Assembly: GCA_963813415.1 (NCBI GenBank)
Contig: CAWEYW010000007.1
Location: 310,001 to 374,000, forward strand
Length of the DNA stretch: 64,000 nt
Source of the DNA: CAIWHR01 sp963813415
Lineage (GTDB): Bacteria; Pseudomonadota; Gammaproteobacteria; Burkholderiales; Casimicrobiaceae
Direction of reading: 5' to 3'
Shown here: positions 16,109 to 24,338 of the stretch, one piece after another
Position numbering within the stretch: the first letter of the stretch is position 1
How the letters are laid out: every line of letters starts with the position of its first letter
Translations under genes and position numbers: made by a program
Notes under the pieces: generated by a model
Seen by the model: only the letters and a program-made list of their open reading frames with translations
Database searches by the model: none
What the model was told of the DNA's origin: nothing

Positions 16109-17620
16109 TTGGTAGAACTCAGCGCACTCTTCCATGGTTTCTCGGTGGTGCTGACGCCGTTCAACATGCTGCTGATGATGATCGGCATCGTGCTCGGCGT
16201 GATCATCGGCGTGCTCCCCGGCCTCGGCGGCGCGAACGGCGTCGCCATCCTGCTGCCGCTCACGTTCTCGATGCCGCCGACCTCGGCCATCATCATGCTG
16301 TCGTGCATCTACTGGGGTGCACTGTTCGGTGGCGCCATCACCTCGATCCTGTTCAACATCCCCGGCGAGCCATGGTCGGTCGCGACGACCTTCGACGGTT
16401 ATCCAATGGCGCAGCAGGGCCGTGCGGGCGAGGCCCTCACCGCCGCCTTCACGTCGTCGTTCGTCGGCGCGTTCGTCGCCGTGGTCATGATCACCTTCCT
16501 TGCTCCGATGGTGGCGAAGTTCGCGTTGCGCTTCGGTCCACCCGAGTTCTTCGCCGTGTACCTGCTCACCTTCTGCAGCTTCATCGGCATGGGCAAGGGC
16601 TCGCCCTGGAAGACGCTCGTCTCGATGATGCTCGGCTTCGCGCTTGCCGCAGTGGGCATGGACACCGTGACCGGCCAGTTGCGGCTCATCTTCGGGTTCA
16701 CCGAGCTCATGCGGGGCTTCGACTTCCTGATTGCGGTCATCGGACTGTTCGGGATCGGCGAGATCCTGCTGTCGATGGAGGAGGGTCTGTCCTTCACCGG
16801 CAAGACGGCGACGATCAACCCCAAGGTCGTGCTGCAGACCTGGGCGAAGCTCCCCCGCTACTGGGTGACGTCGCTCAGGAGCTGCGTCATCGGCTGCTGG
16901 ATGGGTATCACGCCCGGCGGCGCGACACCGGCGTCGTTCATGAGCTATGGCGTGGCCAAGCGCGTGTCCCGCGACGGCAGCAAGTTCGGCACCGGGCAGA
17001 TCGAAGGCGTGGTGGCGCCCGAGACCGCGGCACACGCAGCCGGCACCTCGGCGCTCCTGCCAATGCTCGCCCTGGGGATTCCCGGCTCGCCAACCGCCGC
17101 CGTCCTGTTGGGCGGCCTGCTCATCTGGGGCCTGCAGCCCGGGCCGCTGCTCTTCGTGGAGCAGAAGGACTTCGTCTGGGGTCTCATCGCGAGCATGTAC
17201 CTCGGCAACATCGCGGGCCTGCTGATCGTGCTGACGTGCGTGCCCTTCTTCGCCGCCATCCTGCGCATCCCGTTCTCGATCATCGCGCCCATCATCGTGG
17301 TGATCTGCGCCATCGGTGCGTACACCGTCCACAACGCCATGCTCGACATCTGGCTGATGGTCCTCTTCGGCGTCATCGGCTACGTGTTCAAGAAGCTCGA
17401 CTACCCGCTCGCGCCACTGGTGCTTGCCCTCGTGCTCGGCGACAACGCGGAGAATTCGTTCCGGCAGGCCATGCTGATCTCGCAGGGCGACATGCGCGTG
17501 TTCTTTTCGAACGGGCTGGTGGGTGGTATCACCGCGCTCGCGCTGCTGCTGCTGGTGTGGCCGCTGATCTCCCGCCTCATCGCGCGGGTGCGTGCCGGCA
17601 CGCCGGAGATCGCGACCTAG
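16109..17620 (+). CDS. tctA: tripartite tricarboxylate transporter large membrane subunit TctA
   Basis: 503-residue permease with about twelve membrane segments. Family motifs are GVIIGVLPGLGGANGVAILLPLTF near the N-terminus and GCWMGITPGGATPASFMSYGVAKR in the second half. The TTG start is supported by AGGAGA 5 nt upstream. Together with TctB and the binding protein it forms a complete secondary, ion-driven TTT uptake system. The substrate is unproven; the oxalate context suggests a small carboxylate. Confidence 0.93.
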   Translation: MVELSALFHGFSVVLTPFNMLLMMIGIVLGVIIGVLPGLGGANGVAILLPLTFSMPPTSAIIMLSCIYWGALFGGAITSILFNIPGEPWSVATTFDGYPMAQQGRAGEALTAAFTSSFVGAFVAVVMITFLAPMVAKFALRFGPPEFFAVYLLTFCSFIGMGKGSPWKTLVSMMLGFALAAVGMDTVTGQLRLIFGFTELMRGFDFLIAVIGLFGIGEILLSMEEGLSFTGKTATINPKVVLQTWAKLPRYWVTSLRSCVIGCWMGITPGGATPASFMSYGVAKRVSRDGSKFGTGQIEGVVAPETAAHAAGTSALLPMLALGIPGSPTAAVLLGGLLIWGLQPGPLLFVEQKDFVWGLIASMYLGNIAGLLIVLTCVPFFAAILRIPFSIIAPIIVVICAIGAYTVHNAMLDIWLMVLFGVIGYVFKKLDYPLAPLVLALVLGDNAENSFRQAMLISQGDMRVFFSNGLVGGITALALLLLVWPLISRLIARVRAGTPEIAT

Positions 17621-17642
17621 GGACTGCCGATTGGGTGGACAC

Positions 17643-18485
17643 ATGACCGTCATCGCAATGTCGCAGGAGATGGGCACGCTCGGCCGGGATGTCGCCGCCG
17701 GGGTGGCACAGGCGCTCGGGCTGGGACTCGTGCGCCATGAAATCGGCGACGCGGCCGCGGACCGCATGCGTGTCAAGAAGAGCCTCATCCGGCGCTTTCG
17801 CGAAGGCCAGGTGGGCTGGTTCGAGAAGCGCCGGGTGGACGAGAGCAGCCTGGCGCTGTTCACGGCGGAGCAGGTGTACGAGCATGCACTGGAAGGCAAC
17901 GTGCTCATCCGCGGCTGGGGAGCGACGCTGCTGCTCTACGGCGTGCGGCACGTGCCCTGCATCCGGGTGTGCGCGCCCCTGGAAAACCGGGTGCGCTGGC
18001 TGATGGAGCGCCTCGACACCGACGACCCGCAGGTTGCCCGCGACGAGATCGACCGGTCGGATGCCGCACACACGGCACGCATCCAGCATGCGTTCGGCGT
18101 CACGCTCGGCGACCCGCTGCTGTACGACATGGTGCTCAACACCGGTCGCGTGTCCATCGCGAGTTGCATCGAACAGATCGTCGGACTGGCGCGCCGCCCG
18201 GAGTTCCAGCCCACCGAAGAGAGCGTCGCGGGCCTGCGCAACCTCGCCCTCCAGGCGCGTATCCAGACGGCCCTGCGAGCGCACGACCCTGAAACCCACA
18301 TCACCATCACCCCCGAAGTCGACGGCGGCCATGTGGTGTTGCGCGGGGTGGTCGTCAACGAAGCCGAGCGGCAGATGGCGTCGACCGTGGCGCGCGGGGT
18401 GCCGGGCGTGCAGAGCGTCGACAACGAGTTGCGGACCATGCGCACCACGCATCGCTATCGGGAAGCGGCGGCGGGCGAGGAGTGA
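17643..18485 (+). CDS. cytidylate kinase-like protein with C-terminal BON domain
   Basis: 280 residues. Residues 1 to about 190 look like the cytidylate-kinase-like family (MTVIAMSQEMGTLGRDVAAGVAQ, GNVLIRGWGATLLLYGVRHVPCIRVCAPLENRV, DDPQVARDEIDRSD, DPLLYDMVLNTGRVSIASC). The nucleotide loop is GTLGRD rather than a GxGGxx loop of ordinary cytidylate kinases. Residues about 205-275 read as a BON domain (NLALQARIQTALRAHDPETH, ITPEVDGGHVVLRGVVVNEAE, GVPGVQSVDNELR). It lies 22 nt after tctA, so it is probably in that operon. No signal peptide, although BON domains are usually envelope-associated. A nucleotide-dependent sensor or regulator of transport is speculation. Confidence 0.75.
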   Translation: MTVIAMSQEMGTLGRDVAAGVAQALGLGLVRHEIGDAAADRMRVKKSLIRRFREGQVGWFEKRRVDESSLALFTAEQVYEHALEGNVLIRGWGATLLLYGVRHVPCIRVCAPLENRVRWLMERLDTDDPQVARDEIDRSDAAHTARIQHAFGVTLGDPLLYDMVLNTGRVSIASCIEQIVGLARRPEFQPTEESVAGLRNLALQARIQTALRAHDPETHITITPEVDGGHVVLRGVVVNEAERQMASTVARGVPGVQSVDNELRTMRTTHRYREAAAGEE

Positions 18486-18884
18486 CGAGAGCCCGAGCCG
18501 GATCGCGGCGGTCCCGAGCCGGGTTCATATAAGGTATAGGTTATAGCTACGATTCGAAGTTCTGATTAGTCGTTATGGTGCCCCCCGCTGTACGCTGCGA
18601 GCTTGGGCTGCTCGCCACGGCAGCACCAGTTCGCGGGCAAGCGAGCGTGGGTCCGGTCGGCATCGCGACAGCGCGGTGGCGACAGCACGGATCGAACCGC
18701 CATCCGCGTGGTCCACGATTCGCACCTGTTGAAACAAAATCACTCTGCGTCCAGCCTTCGGTTTGCCCGCGCAAGCATCGGCGGCATCCTGCATGCCGGA
18801 CAGCAAGAGTGCATTCCCATAAGAAAACCACTCGTCGCAAGATCACGGGCCGCGCTGCAGGCCTTCAATTAGGAGGAAAGCCAG
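18486..18884. other. intergenic region ahead of oxlT
   Basis: 399 nt without a supported gene. It contains operator copy B, an AT-richer stretch around 18526-18580 that is likely to hold the oxlT promoter, and then GC-rich sequence with no convincing ORF. A strong AGGAGGAAAG ribosome site for oxlT is at 18871-18880. The long leader could hide an RNA element, but I recognised none. Confidence 0.6.
18529..18544. promoter_or_regulatory. candidate LysR-type operator, copy B
   Basis: ATAAGGTATAGGTTAT, the reverse complement of copy A with one difference. TAA-N8-TTA fits the TNA-N7/8-TNA pattern of CbbR-type regulators. It lies about 340 nt ahead of oxlT, in the region expected to hold the promoter of the oxalate catabolic genes. 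Confidence 0.6.
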
Positions 18885-20225
18885 ATGGCTAACGGGACTG
18901 CGCAGCAACGCAGCGACGCGGCATTCGCGTCGCGAGGCTCGTACCGGTGGATTCAGTTGTTCCTGGGGATCATCTGCATGGTGATGATCGCCAACCTGCA
19001 GTACGGCTGGACCCTGTTCGTGAACCCCATTGCGGACAAGTATGGCTGGACCAAGGCTTCGATCCAGGTCGCGTTCACCATCTTCGTCCTGCTCGAAACG
19101 TGGCTGGTTCCGGTCGAGGGTTACCTCGTCGACCGGTTCGGACCGCGCCCCGTGGTGCTCGTCGGCGGATTGCTTTGCGGACTTGGCTGGATCATGAACT
19201 CCCTCGCGAGTTCATTGGCGATGCTGTACTTCGCGGCCGCGATCAGCGGACTCGGAGCGGGCGCCGTGTACGGCACGTGCGTCGGCAACGCGCTCAAGTG
19301 GTTCCCCGACCGACGCGGCCTCGCCGCGGGCCTCACCGCGGCCGGATTCGGTGCCGGTTCGGCCCTGACGGTGCTGCCCATCCAGGCCATCATCAAAGCG
19401 TCGGGCTATGAGACCGCGTTCATGTACTTCGGCATCGGCCAGGGATTGGTTGTCATGCTGGTGGCGCTGATGCTCATCGATCCGCGGCACGTGGTGAATC
19501 CGGGTGTCGCGCGCCAGGCAATGAAGGCGCCCAATACGCGGGTCCCGCAGACCAAGCGCGACTATCGCCCCATGGAGATCATCCGCGAGCCGGTCTTCTG
19601 GGTCATGTATCTCCTGTTCGTGATGGTGGCTGCCGGCGGCCTCATGGCGGTGGCCCAGCTCGCGCCGATCGCCAAGGACTTCAAGATCGGCGACGTCCCG
19701 GTCAGCATCCTGGGCCTGACGCTGCCTGCGCTCACCTTCGCGCTCACCATCGATCGCGTGCTGAACGGTTTCTGCCGCCCATTCTTCGGTTGGGTGTCGG
19801 ACAACATCGGGCGCGAGCTCACGATGCTGCTCGCGTTCTTCGCCGAGGGCGTGGGGATCATGGCGCTGTACCAGCTTGGTCACAATCCCGTGGCTTTCGT
19901 GGTGTTGAGCGGCCTCGTGTTCTTCGCCTGGGGCGAGATCTACAGCCTGTTTCCGTCCACCAACGCGGACACCTTCGGCAGCAAGTACGCCACCGCCAAT
20001 GCCGGGTTGCTGTACACGGCCAAGGGCACCGCGTCGCTGCTGGTGCCGCTCTCGAGCCTGCTGACCGCCGCGACAGGAAACTGGCACGCGGTGTTCGTGA
20101 CAGCCTCGGCGCTCAACATCCTGGCTGCGCTGCTCGCCTGGTTCGTGCTGCGGCCGATGCGTAGAGCGGTCATCGAGAACAGCAAGGCCGAGCCGATCGT
20201 CGCGGGCAGTCCGCAACCCGCATAG
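18885..20225 (+). CDS. oxlT: oxalate/formate antiporter (OxlT-type MFS transporter)
   Basis: 446-residue, 12-segment major facilitator. The N-terminal IANLQYGWTLFVNPIADKYGW is the OxlT-family hallmark. Two charged residues essential in the Oxalobacter protein (Arg272 and Lys355) have apparent counterparts here: R298 in NGFCRPFFGW and K380 in YTAKGTA. This supports divalent oxalate exchange for formate. The start has the best ribosome site in the region (AGGAGGAAAG). It is likely the first gene of the catabolic operon, under operator copy B. The residue correspondence is by motif, not by formal alignment. Confidence 0.88.
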   Translation: MANGTAQQRSDAAFASRGSYRWIQLFLGIICMVMIANLQYGWTLFVNPIADKYGWTKASIQVAFTIFVLLETWLVPVEGYLVDRFGPRPVVLVGGLLCGLGWIMNSLASSLAMLYFAAAISGLGAGAVYGTCVGNALKWFPDRRGLAAGLTAAGFGAGSALTVLPIQAIIKASGYETAFMYFGIGQGLVVMLVALMLIDPRHVVNPGVARQAMKAPNTRVPQTKRDYRPMEIIREPVFWVMYLLFVMVAAGGLMAVAQLAPIAKDFKIGDVPVSILGLTLPALTFALTIDRVLNGFCRPFFGWVSDNIGRELTMLLAFFAEGVGIMALYQLGHNPVAFVVLSGLVFFAWGEIYSLFPSTNADTFGSKYATANAGLLYTAKGTASLLVPLSSLLTAATGNWHAVFVTASALNILAALLAWFVLRPMRRAVIENSKAEPIVAGSPQPA

Positions 20226-20362
20226 CGCCGTGTGTGGGCCCCGCTGGAGCATCGTCCGTCGAGGTGCTCCGGCAGGCCCGCGCCGCACTCGACCCGTGAG
20301 CTACTCCGTTTTCATCACATGTTTATTCGACCGTGCAGCCGCCGCGCGGCGACGTACCGCGC

Positions 20363-21136
20363 ATGAACCCGGTCGATGCCCTGATGGGCTCGCCTGGGCG
20401 TGCTGCGGTGTTGGCGATCATGATCGTGGCAAGGCTCGCGCACGGGACGCTCGGCTTCGGGTTTCCGGTGATCTCCACGCCGATGGTGGCGCTCCTCACC
20501 GACGTGCAGACGGCGGTGCTCGTAACGCTGTTTCCGAACGTTGCGGTCAATCTCGTCAGCATGGTGCGTGGCGGCGATTGGCGCCACAGCATCGCCCGCT
20601 ACTGGCCCGTGGCGGCGTACGTGCTGGTCGGAACGGTGATCGGCACGCGGGTGCTGCTGCTTACCGATCCCAAACCGATCAAGCTGCTGCTGGCGGCGAT
20701 GCTCGTCGTGTACCTGCAACAGCACCGGTTGCGCGGCCTCGATTGGTCGTGGCTGCAGCGGCACCCACACGCGTCGTCGCTCATGTTCGGGCTGCTCGCA
20801 GGCTTTCTTTCGGGCACCGTCAACGTGGCCGTGCCGCCACTCGTCATCTATTTCATGGCGCTCGGGCTCGCTCCGGTCGCCATGACGCAAATCCTGAACC
20901 TGTGTTTCCTGGTCGGCCGCTCGACCCAGCCGGTGACGCTCGCGATGGCCGGCAAGCTCGGCTGGTCGACGTTTGCCGGCACGCTGCCCCTCACCGCGAT
21001 TGCCGTGCTGACGCTTTTCGTGGGCATGCGACTGCAAGCCCGCGCGGGCCCGGCCGTGTTCCGGCTGCTCCTGCGCAACGTGCTGTGGGCGATGGCGGCG
21101 CTGCTGGTGGCACAGGTGCTATGCCAGCACCGTTGA
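20363..21136 (+). CDS. TauE/SafE family permease, oxalate-island copy
   Basis: 257-residue membrane protein with about eight segments. The first repeat reads RLAHGTLGFGFPVISTPMVALL and the second AGFLSGTVNVAVPPLVIYFMAL, divergent from the glycine-rich repeats of the 11.9 kb paralogue. The start MNPVDALMG was chosen; a GTG 10 codons upstream is possible. It lies between oxlT and formyl-CoA transferase, so an organic-anion role is likely (oxalate or formate export or uptake). The substrate is not established. Alternative: sulfite or sulfonate exporter. Confidence 0.83.
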   Translation: MNPVDALMGSPGRAAVLAIMIVARLAHGTLGFGFPVISTPMVALLTDVQTAVLVTLFPNVAVNLVSMVRGGDWRHSIARYWPVAAYVLVGTVIGTRVLLLTDPKPIKLLLAAMLVVYLQQHRLRGLDWSWLQRHPHASSLMFGLLAGFLSGTVNVAVPPLVIYFMALGLAPVAMTQILNLCFLVGRSTQPVTLAMAGKLGWSTFAGTLPLTAIAVLTLFVGMRLQARAGPAVFRLLLRNVLWAMAALLVAQVLCQHR

Positions 21137-21243
21137 ACACGTCTTTCGTGACACGATGCTGCAAAGGGCCGGCCCTTGCGCCGGTCGATTGAAGTCGACG
21201 CGGCGAACATGCCGCGCCGGGTAAACGCATACAAGGAGACGAG

Positions 21244-22521
21244 ATGAAAGCGTTGTCGGGCATCCGCATTCTAGACATGACCCATGTGCAGGCCGGGCCC
21301 ACGGCATCGCAACTCATGGCGTGGATGGGCGCGGACGTGATCAAGTTCGAGAACCCGGTTGGCGACGCCACGCGCGCACAGCTGCGCGACGTGCCGAATG
21401 CGGACAGCCTCTATTTCACGATGCTGAACTGCAACAAGCGCTCGATCACCGTGAACATGAAGAACGCCGAAGGCAAGAAGGTGTTCATCGAGCTCCTGAA
21501 GAAGTGCGACATCATCATGGAGAACTTCGGCCCCGGCGTGCTCGACCGCTTCGGCTTCACGTGGGAAAAGATCCACGAGATCAATCCGCGCATCATCATG
21601 GGCTCGATCAAGGGCTTCGGTTCGAACGGCCCGTACTCGGACTTCAAGGCCTACGAGAATGTCGCGCAGGCGATGGGCGGCGCGATGAGCACCACCGGCG
21701 TGCCGGAAGGCCCGCCGTTCGTGACCGGCGCGCAGATCGGCGATTCGGGCACGGGCCTGCATCTCGTGATCGGGCTGCTCGCCGCCCTGCAGCATCGGCA
21801 TCAGTCCGGCAAGGGCCAGTATGTCGAGGTCGCCATGATGGACGCGGTGATGAATCTTTGCCGCGTCAAGTTTCGCGATCACCAGCGCCTCTTCCACGGC
21901 CCGCTCGCCGAATACTCGGTGGGCACGCACCAGGGCATGGGTGCCGTGCCCCGCGCCGGCAATGATTCCGGCGGAGGCCAGCTCGGCAATGCGATCCGCT
22001 GCAAGCCAGGCGGTCCGAACGACTTCATCTACATCGTCGTGCAGGAAGTCGTGTGGGCGGATCTCGCCAAGCGCATCGGTCAGGAACTCGGCCTGCCGGA
22101 CCTCGTCAACGATCCGCGTTTCGCCACCATCGCCGAGCGGCGCAACCACCAGAACGACATGTGGGAGCTCATCGGCGAGCTGGCGCTCAAATACACCAAG
22201 CGCGAGTTCATGGCGATCCTGAACGAGCTCGACGTGCCGTGTGGCCCGATCATGTCGACCGAGGATCTGTTCCACGACGAGCACGTGCTGGGGCGGCAGA
22301 TGATGGTCGAGCTCGACCATCCGCAGCGCGGTACCTGGTACAACGTGGGCATGCCGATCAAGCTGTCCGATTCGCCCGCGGAGATCCGCCGCTCGCCCAC
22401 CCTGGGCGAGCACACCGACGAGGTCCTGCAGGAAGTGCTCGACATGCCGGCGGCGGAGATCGCGCGCATGCGCGAGGCCGGCGCATTCTCGAAGGAAGCA
22501 CCGAAGAAGGTTCCCGCCTGA
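21244..22521 (+). CDS. frc: formyl-CoA:oxalate CoA-transferase
   Basis: Class III CoA-transferase of 425 residues that moves CoA from formyl-CoA to oxalate, making oxalyl-CoA and formate. It reads ALSGIRILDMTHVQAGPTAS with Q16 equivalent to the Oxalobacter Gln17. The catalytic aspartate that forms acyl-anhydride intermediates is D167 in TGAQIGDSGTG (Asp169 in Oxalobacter). The glycine loop GNDSGGGQLGNAIRC fits the Frc subfamily rather than CaiB. AAGGAGACG precedes the start. With Oxc it completes the oxalate cycle, regenerating formyl-CoA. Confidence 0.94.
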   Translation: MKALSGIRILDMTHVQAGPTASQLMAWMGADVIKFENPVGDATRAQLRDVPNADSLYFTMLNCNKRSITVNMKNAEGKKVFIELLKKCDIIMENFGPGVLDRFGFTWEKIHEINPRIIMGSIKGFGSNGPYSDFKAYENVAQAMGGAMSTTGVPEGPPFVTGAQIGDSGTGLHLVIGLLAALQHRHQSGKGQYVEVAMMDAVMNLCRVKFRDHQRLFHGPLAEYSVGTHQGMGAVPRAGNDSGGGQLGNAIRCKPGGPNDFIYIVVQEVVWADLAKRIGQELGLPDLVNDPRFATIAERRNHQNDMWELIGELALKYTKREFMAILNELDVPCGPIMSTEDLFHDEHVLGRQMMVELDHPQRGTWYNVGMPIKLSDSPAEIRRSPTLGEHTDEVLQEVLDMPAAEIARMREAGAFSKEAPKKVPA

Positions 22522-22594
22522 TGTACGCGCGGTGCTTCGCCCGCGCGTCGGGCGGAGCGCGCACGGCGTCCATGGTCATATTGATGGAAATGCG

Positions 22595-24310
22595 TTGAAC
22601 TCACCGATTGCAACGAGGCAGGGCGTCATCCCCATCGCGAGCACCGGCCGCCGGCAGGGACCGAAGGTGCGCGGGACGTCGAAGGGACGCACCGTCGATC
22701 CGGCCGCCATGGAAGAGGTGCGCGCGCTGCTGGGCGATGCACCGCGGCGCCGGGATCTGCTCATCGAGCACCTGCACCGCATCCAGGATGCTTACGGGTA
22801 CCTGCCGGCCACGCATCTCGTCGCGCTCGCGGCGGAAATGCGCCTGCCGATGACGGAGGTCTACGAGGTCGCGACGTTCTATCATCACTTCGACGTGGTG
22901 AAGGAGGGTGAGCGCGCGCCGCCGAAGCTCACCGTGCGCGTATGCGATTCGCTCTCCTGCGCGATGGCCGGCGCCCGCGGGCTCCTGGACGAGCTGCCTG
23001 CGCGGCTGGGCGAGAACGTGCGCGTCGTCCCCGCGCCGTGCGTCGGGCGCTGTCACGCGGCGCCCGTCGCCCTGGTTGGCTGGAACCCGGTGGACCACGC
23101 GACCGTCGATTCCGTCGGCGATGCCGTCGCGAGCGGCGCGTTCCGCCCGGCGGTGGCGGCATATATCGATTACGCCCAGTACCGCGCCGCCGGGGGTTAC
23201 CGGACACTGGTCGAGTGCGTTTCCGGCCAGCGGACGCTCGACGACGTGCTCGGCACGATGGAAAGCTCGGCGCTGCGCGGCCTCGGCGGCGCGGGGTTCC
23301 CGGCCGGGCGCAAGTGGCGCATCGTCCGTGCGGAGCCGGCGCCGCGGCTCCTGGCGGTCAACATCGACGAAGGCGAGCCGGGCACGTTCAAGGATCGCCA
23401 CTACCTCGAGCGCGACCCGCACCGGTTTCTGGAAGGCATGCTGATCGCGGCGTGGGCGGTCGACATCGCCGAGATCTACATTTACCTGCGCGACGAGTAC
23501 GCGGGCTGCCGCGAGCTGCTGGCGCGAGAGCTCGAAGCGCTGTCCGCCGATCCGCCTTGTCCCTTGCCGACGATTCACCTGCGCCGCGGCGCCGGTGCTT
23601 ACATCTGCGGCGAAGAGTCGGCGATGATCGAATCCATCGAAGGCAAGCGGGGCATGCCGCGCCTGCGTCCGCCGTACGTCGCGCAGGTGGGCCTCTTCGG
23701 GCGGCCCACGCTCGAACACAACATGGAAACGCTCTTCTGGGTGCGTGACATCCTCGAGAAGGGCGCCGCGTGGTTTGCCGACCAGGGCCGCAATGGCCGC
23801 AAGGGCCTGCGTTCGTTCTCGGTGTCAGGCCGCATACAGAAGCCGGGCGTGCACCTCGCGCCGGCGGGTATCACGCTGCGGGAACTCGTCGATGAATACT
23901 GCGGCGGCATGCTGCCGGGGCACGAGCTCTATGCGTATCTGCCCGGCGGCGCATCCGGCGGCATTCTGCCGGCGAGCCTGGCCGACATCCCGCTCGATTT
24001 CGACACCCTGAACGCGCATGGCTGCTTCATCGGCTCGGCGGCGGTGATGGTGCTGTCGCAGCACGATCGCGCGCGCGATGCCGCCCTCAACGTGATGGAG
24101 TTCTTTGCCGCGGAGTCGTGCGGCAAGTGCACGCCGTGTCGCGTGGGCACGGCCAAGGCGGTCACGCTGCTGCAGGCACCGCGCTGGGACCAGCCGCTCC
24201 TCGCGGAGCTGTCGCAGGCCATGGCCGACGCCTCGATCTGTGGCCTCGGGCAGGCAGCGCCGAACCCGATCCTTTGCGTCATGAAGTACTTTCCGCACGA
24301 GATCGCCTGA
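22595..24310 (+). CDS. NAD-dependent formate dehydrogenase beta subunit (NuoE-NuoF fusion, Fdh1B type)
   Basis: About 571 residues from a TTG at 22595. An N-terminal NuoE-like [2Fe-2S] domain (CDSLSC, CVGRCHAAP) is fused to a NuoF-like diaphorase. FMN/NAD loops are RGLGGAGFPAGRKW, NIDEGEPGTFKDRHYLERDP and GAGAYICGEESAMIESIEGK; the [4Fe-4S] motif is ESCGKCTPCRVGT with the fourth Cys in ICGLG. The fusion and length match the beta subunit of the two-subunit Fdh1 of Methylorubrum, where the N-terminus also has a KGR-VDP segment. That favours the TTG over the ATG at 22709, which would cut it off. It passes electrons from the alpha subunit to NAD. Confidence 0.88.
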   Translation: MNSPIATRQGVIPIASTGRRQGPKVRGTSKGRTVDPAAMEEVRALLGDAPRRRDLLIEHLHRIQDAYGYLPATHLVALAAEMRLPMTEVYEVATFYHHFDVVKEGERAPPKLTVRVCDSLSCAMAGARGLLDELPARLGENVRVVPAPCVGRCHAAPVALVGWNPVDHATVDSVGDAVASGAFRPAVAAYIDYAQYRAAGGYRTLVECVSGQRTLDDVLGTMESSALRGLGGAGFPAGRKWRIVRAEPAPRLLAVNIDEGEPGTFKDRHYLERDPHRFLEGMLIAAWAVDIAEIYIYLRDEYAGCRELLARELEALSADPPCPLPTIHLRRGAGAYICGEESAMIESIEGKRGMPRLRPPYVAQVGLFGRPTLEHNMETLFWVRDILEKGAAWFADQGRNGRKGLRSFSVSGRIQKPGVHLAPAGITLRELVDEYCGGMLPGHELYAYLPGGASGGILPASLADIPLDFDTLNAHGCFIGSAAVMVLSQHDRARDAALNVMEFFAAESCGKCTPCRVGTAKAVTLLQAPRWDQPLLAELSQAMADASICGLGQAAPNPILCVMKYFPHEIA

Positions 24311-24338
24311 CGCGAGTCGCGGCGGAAGAGGAAGCGAT

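Noticed and set aside
16091..17908. 605-codon minus-strand frame opposite tctA
   Set aside because: Low-complexity Asp/His/Arg composition and complete overlap with the TctA permease.
18575..18872. Short open frames in the oxlT leader as a small gene
   Set aside because: No ribosome site, Arg-rich shadow-like composition and overlap with the likely promoter/leader.
22709..22711. ATG as the start of the formate dehydrogenase beta subunit
   Set aside because: It would remove the conserved KGR-VDP segment ahead of the NuoE domain; the TTG at 22595 gives the length expected for the family.
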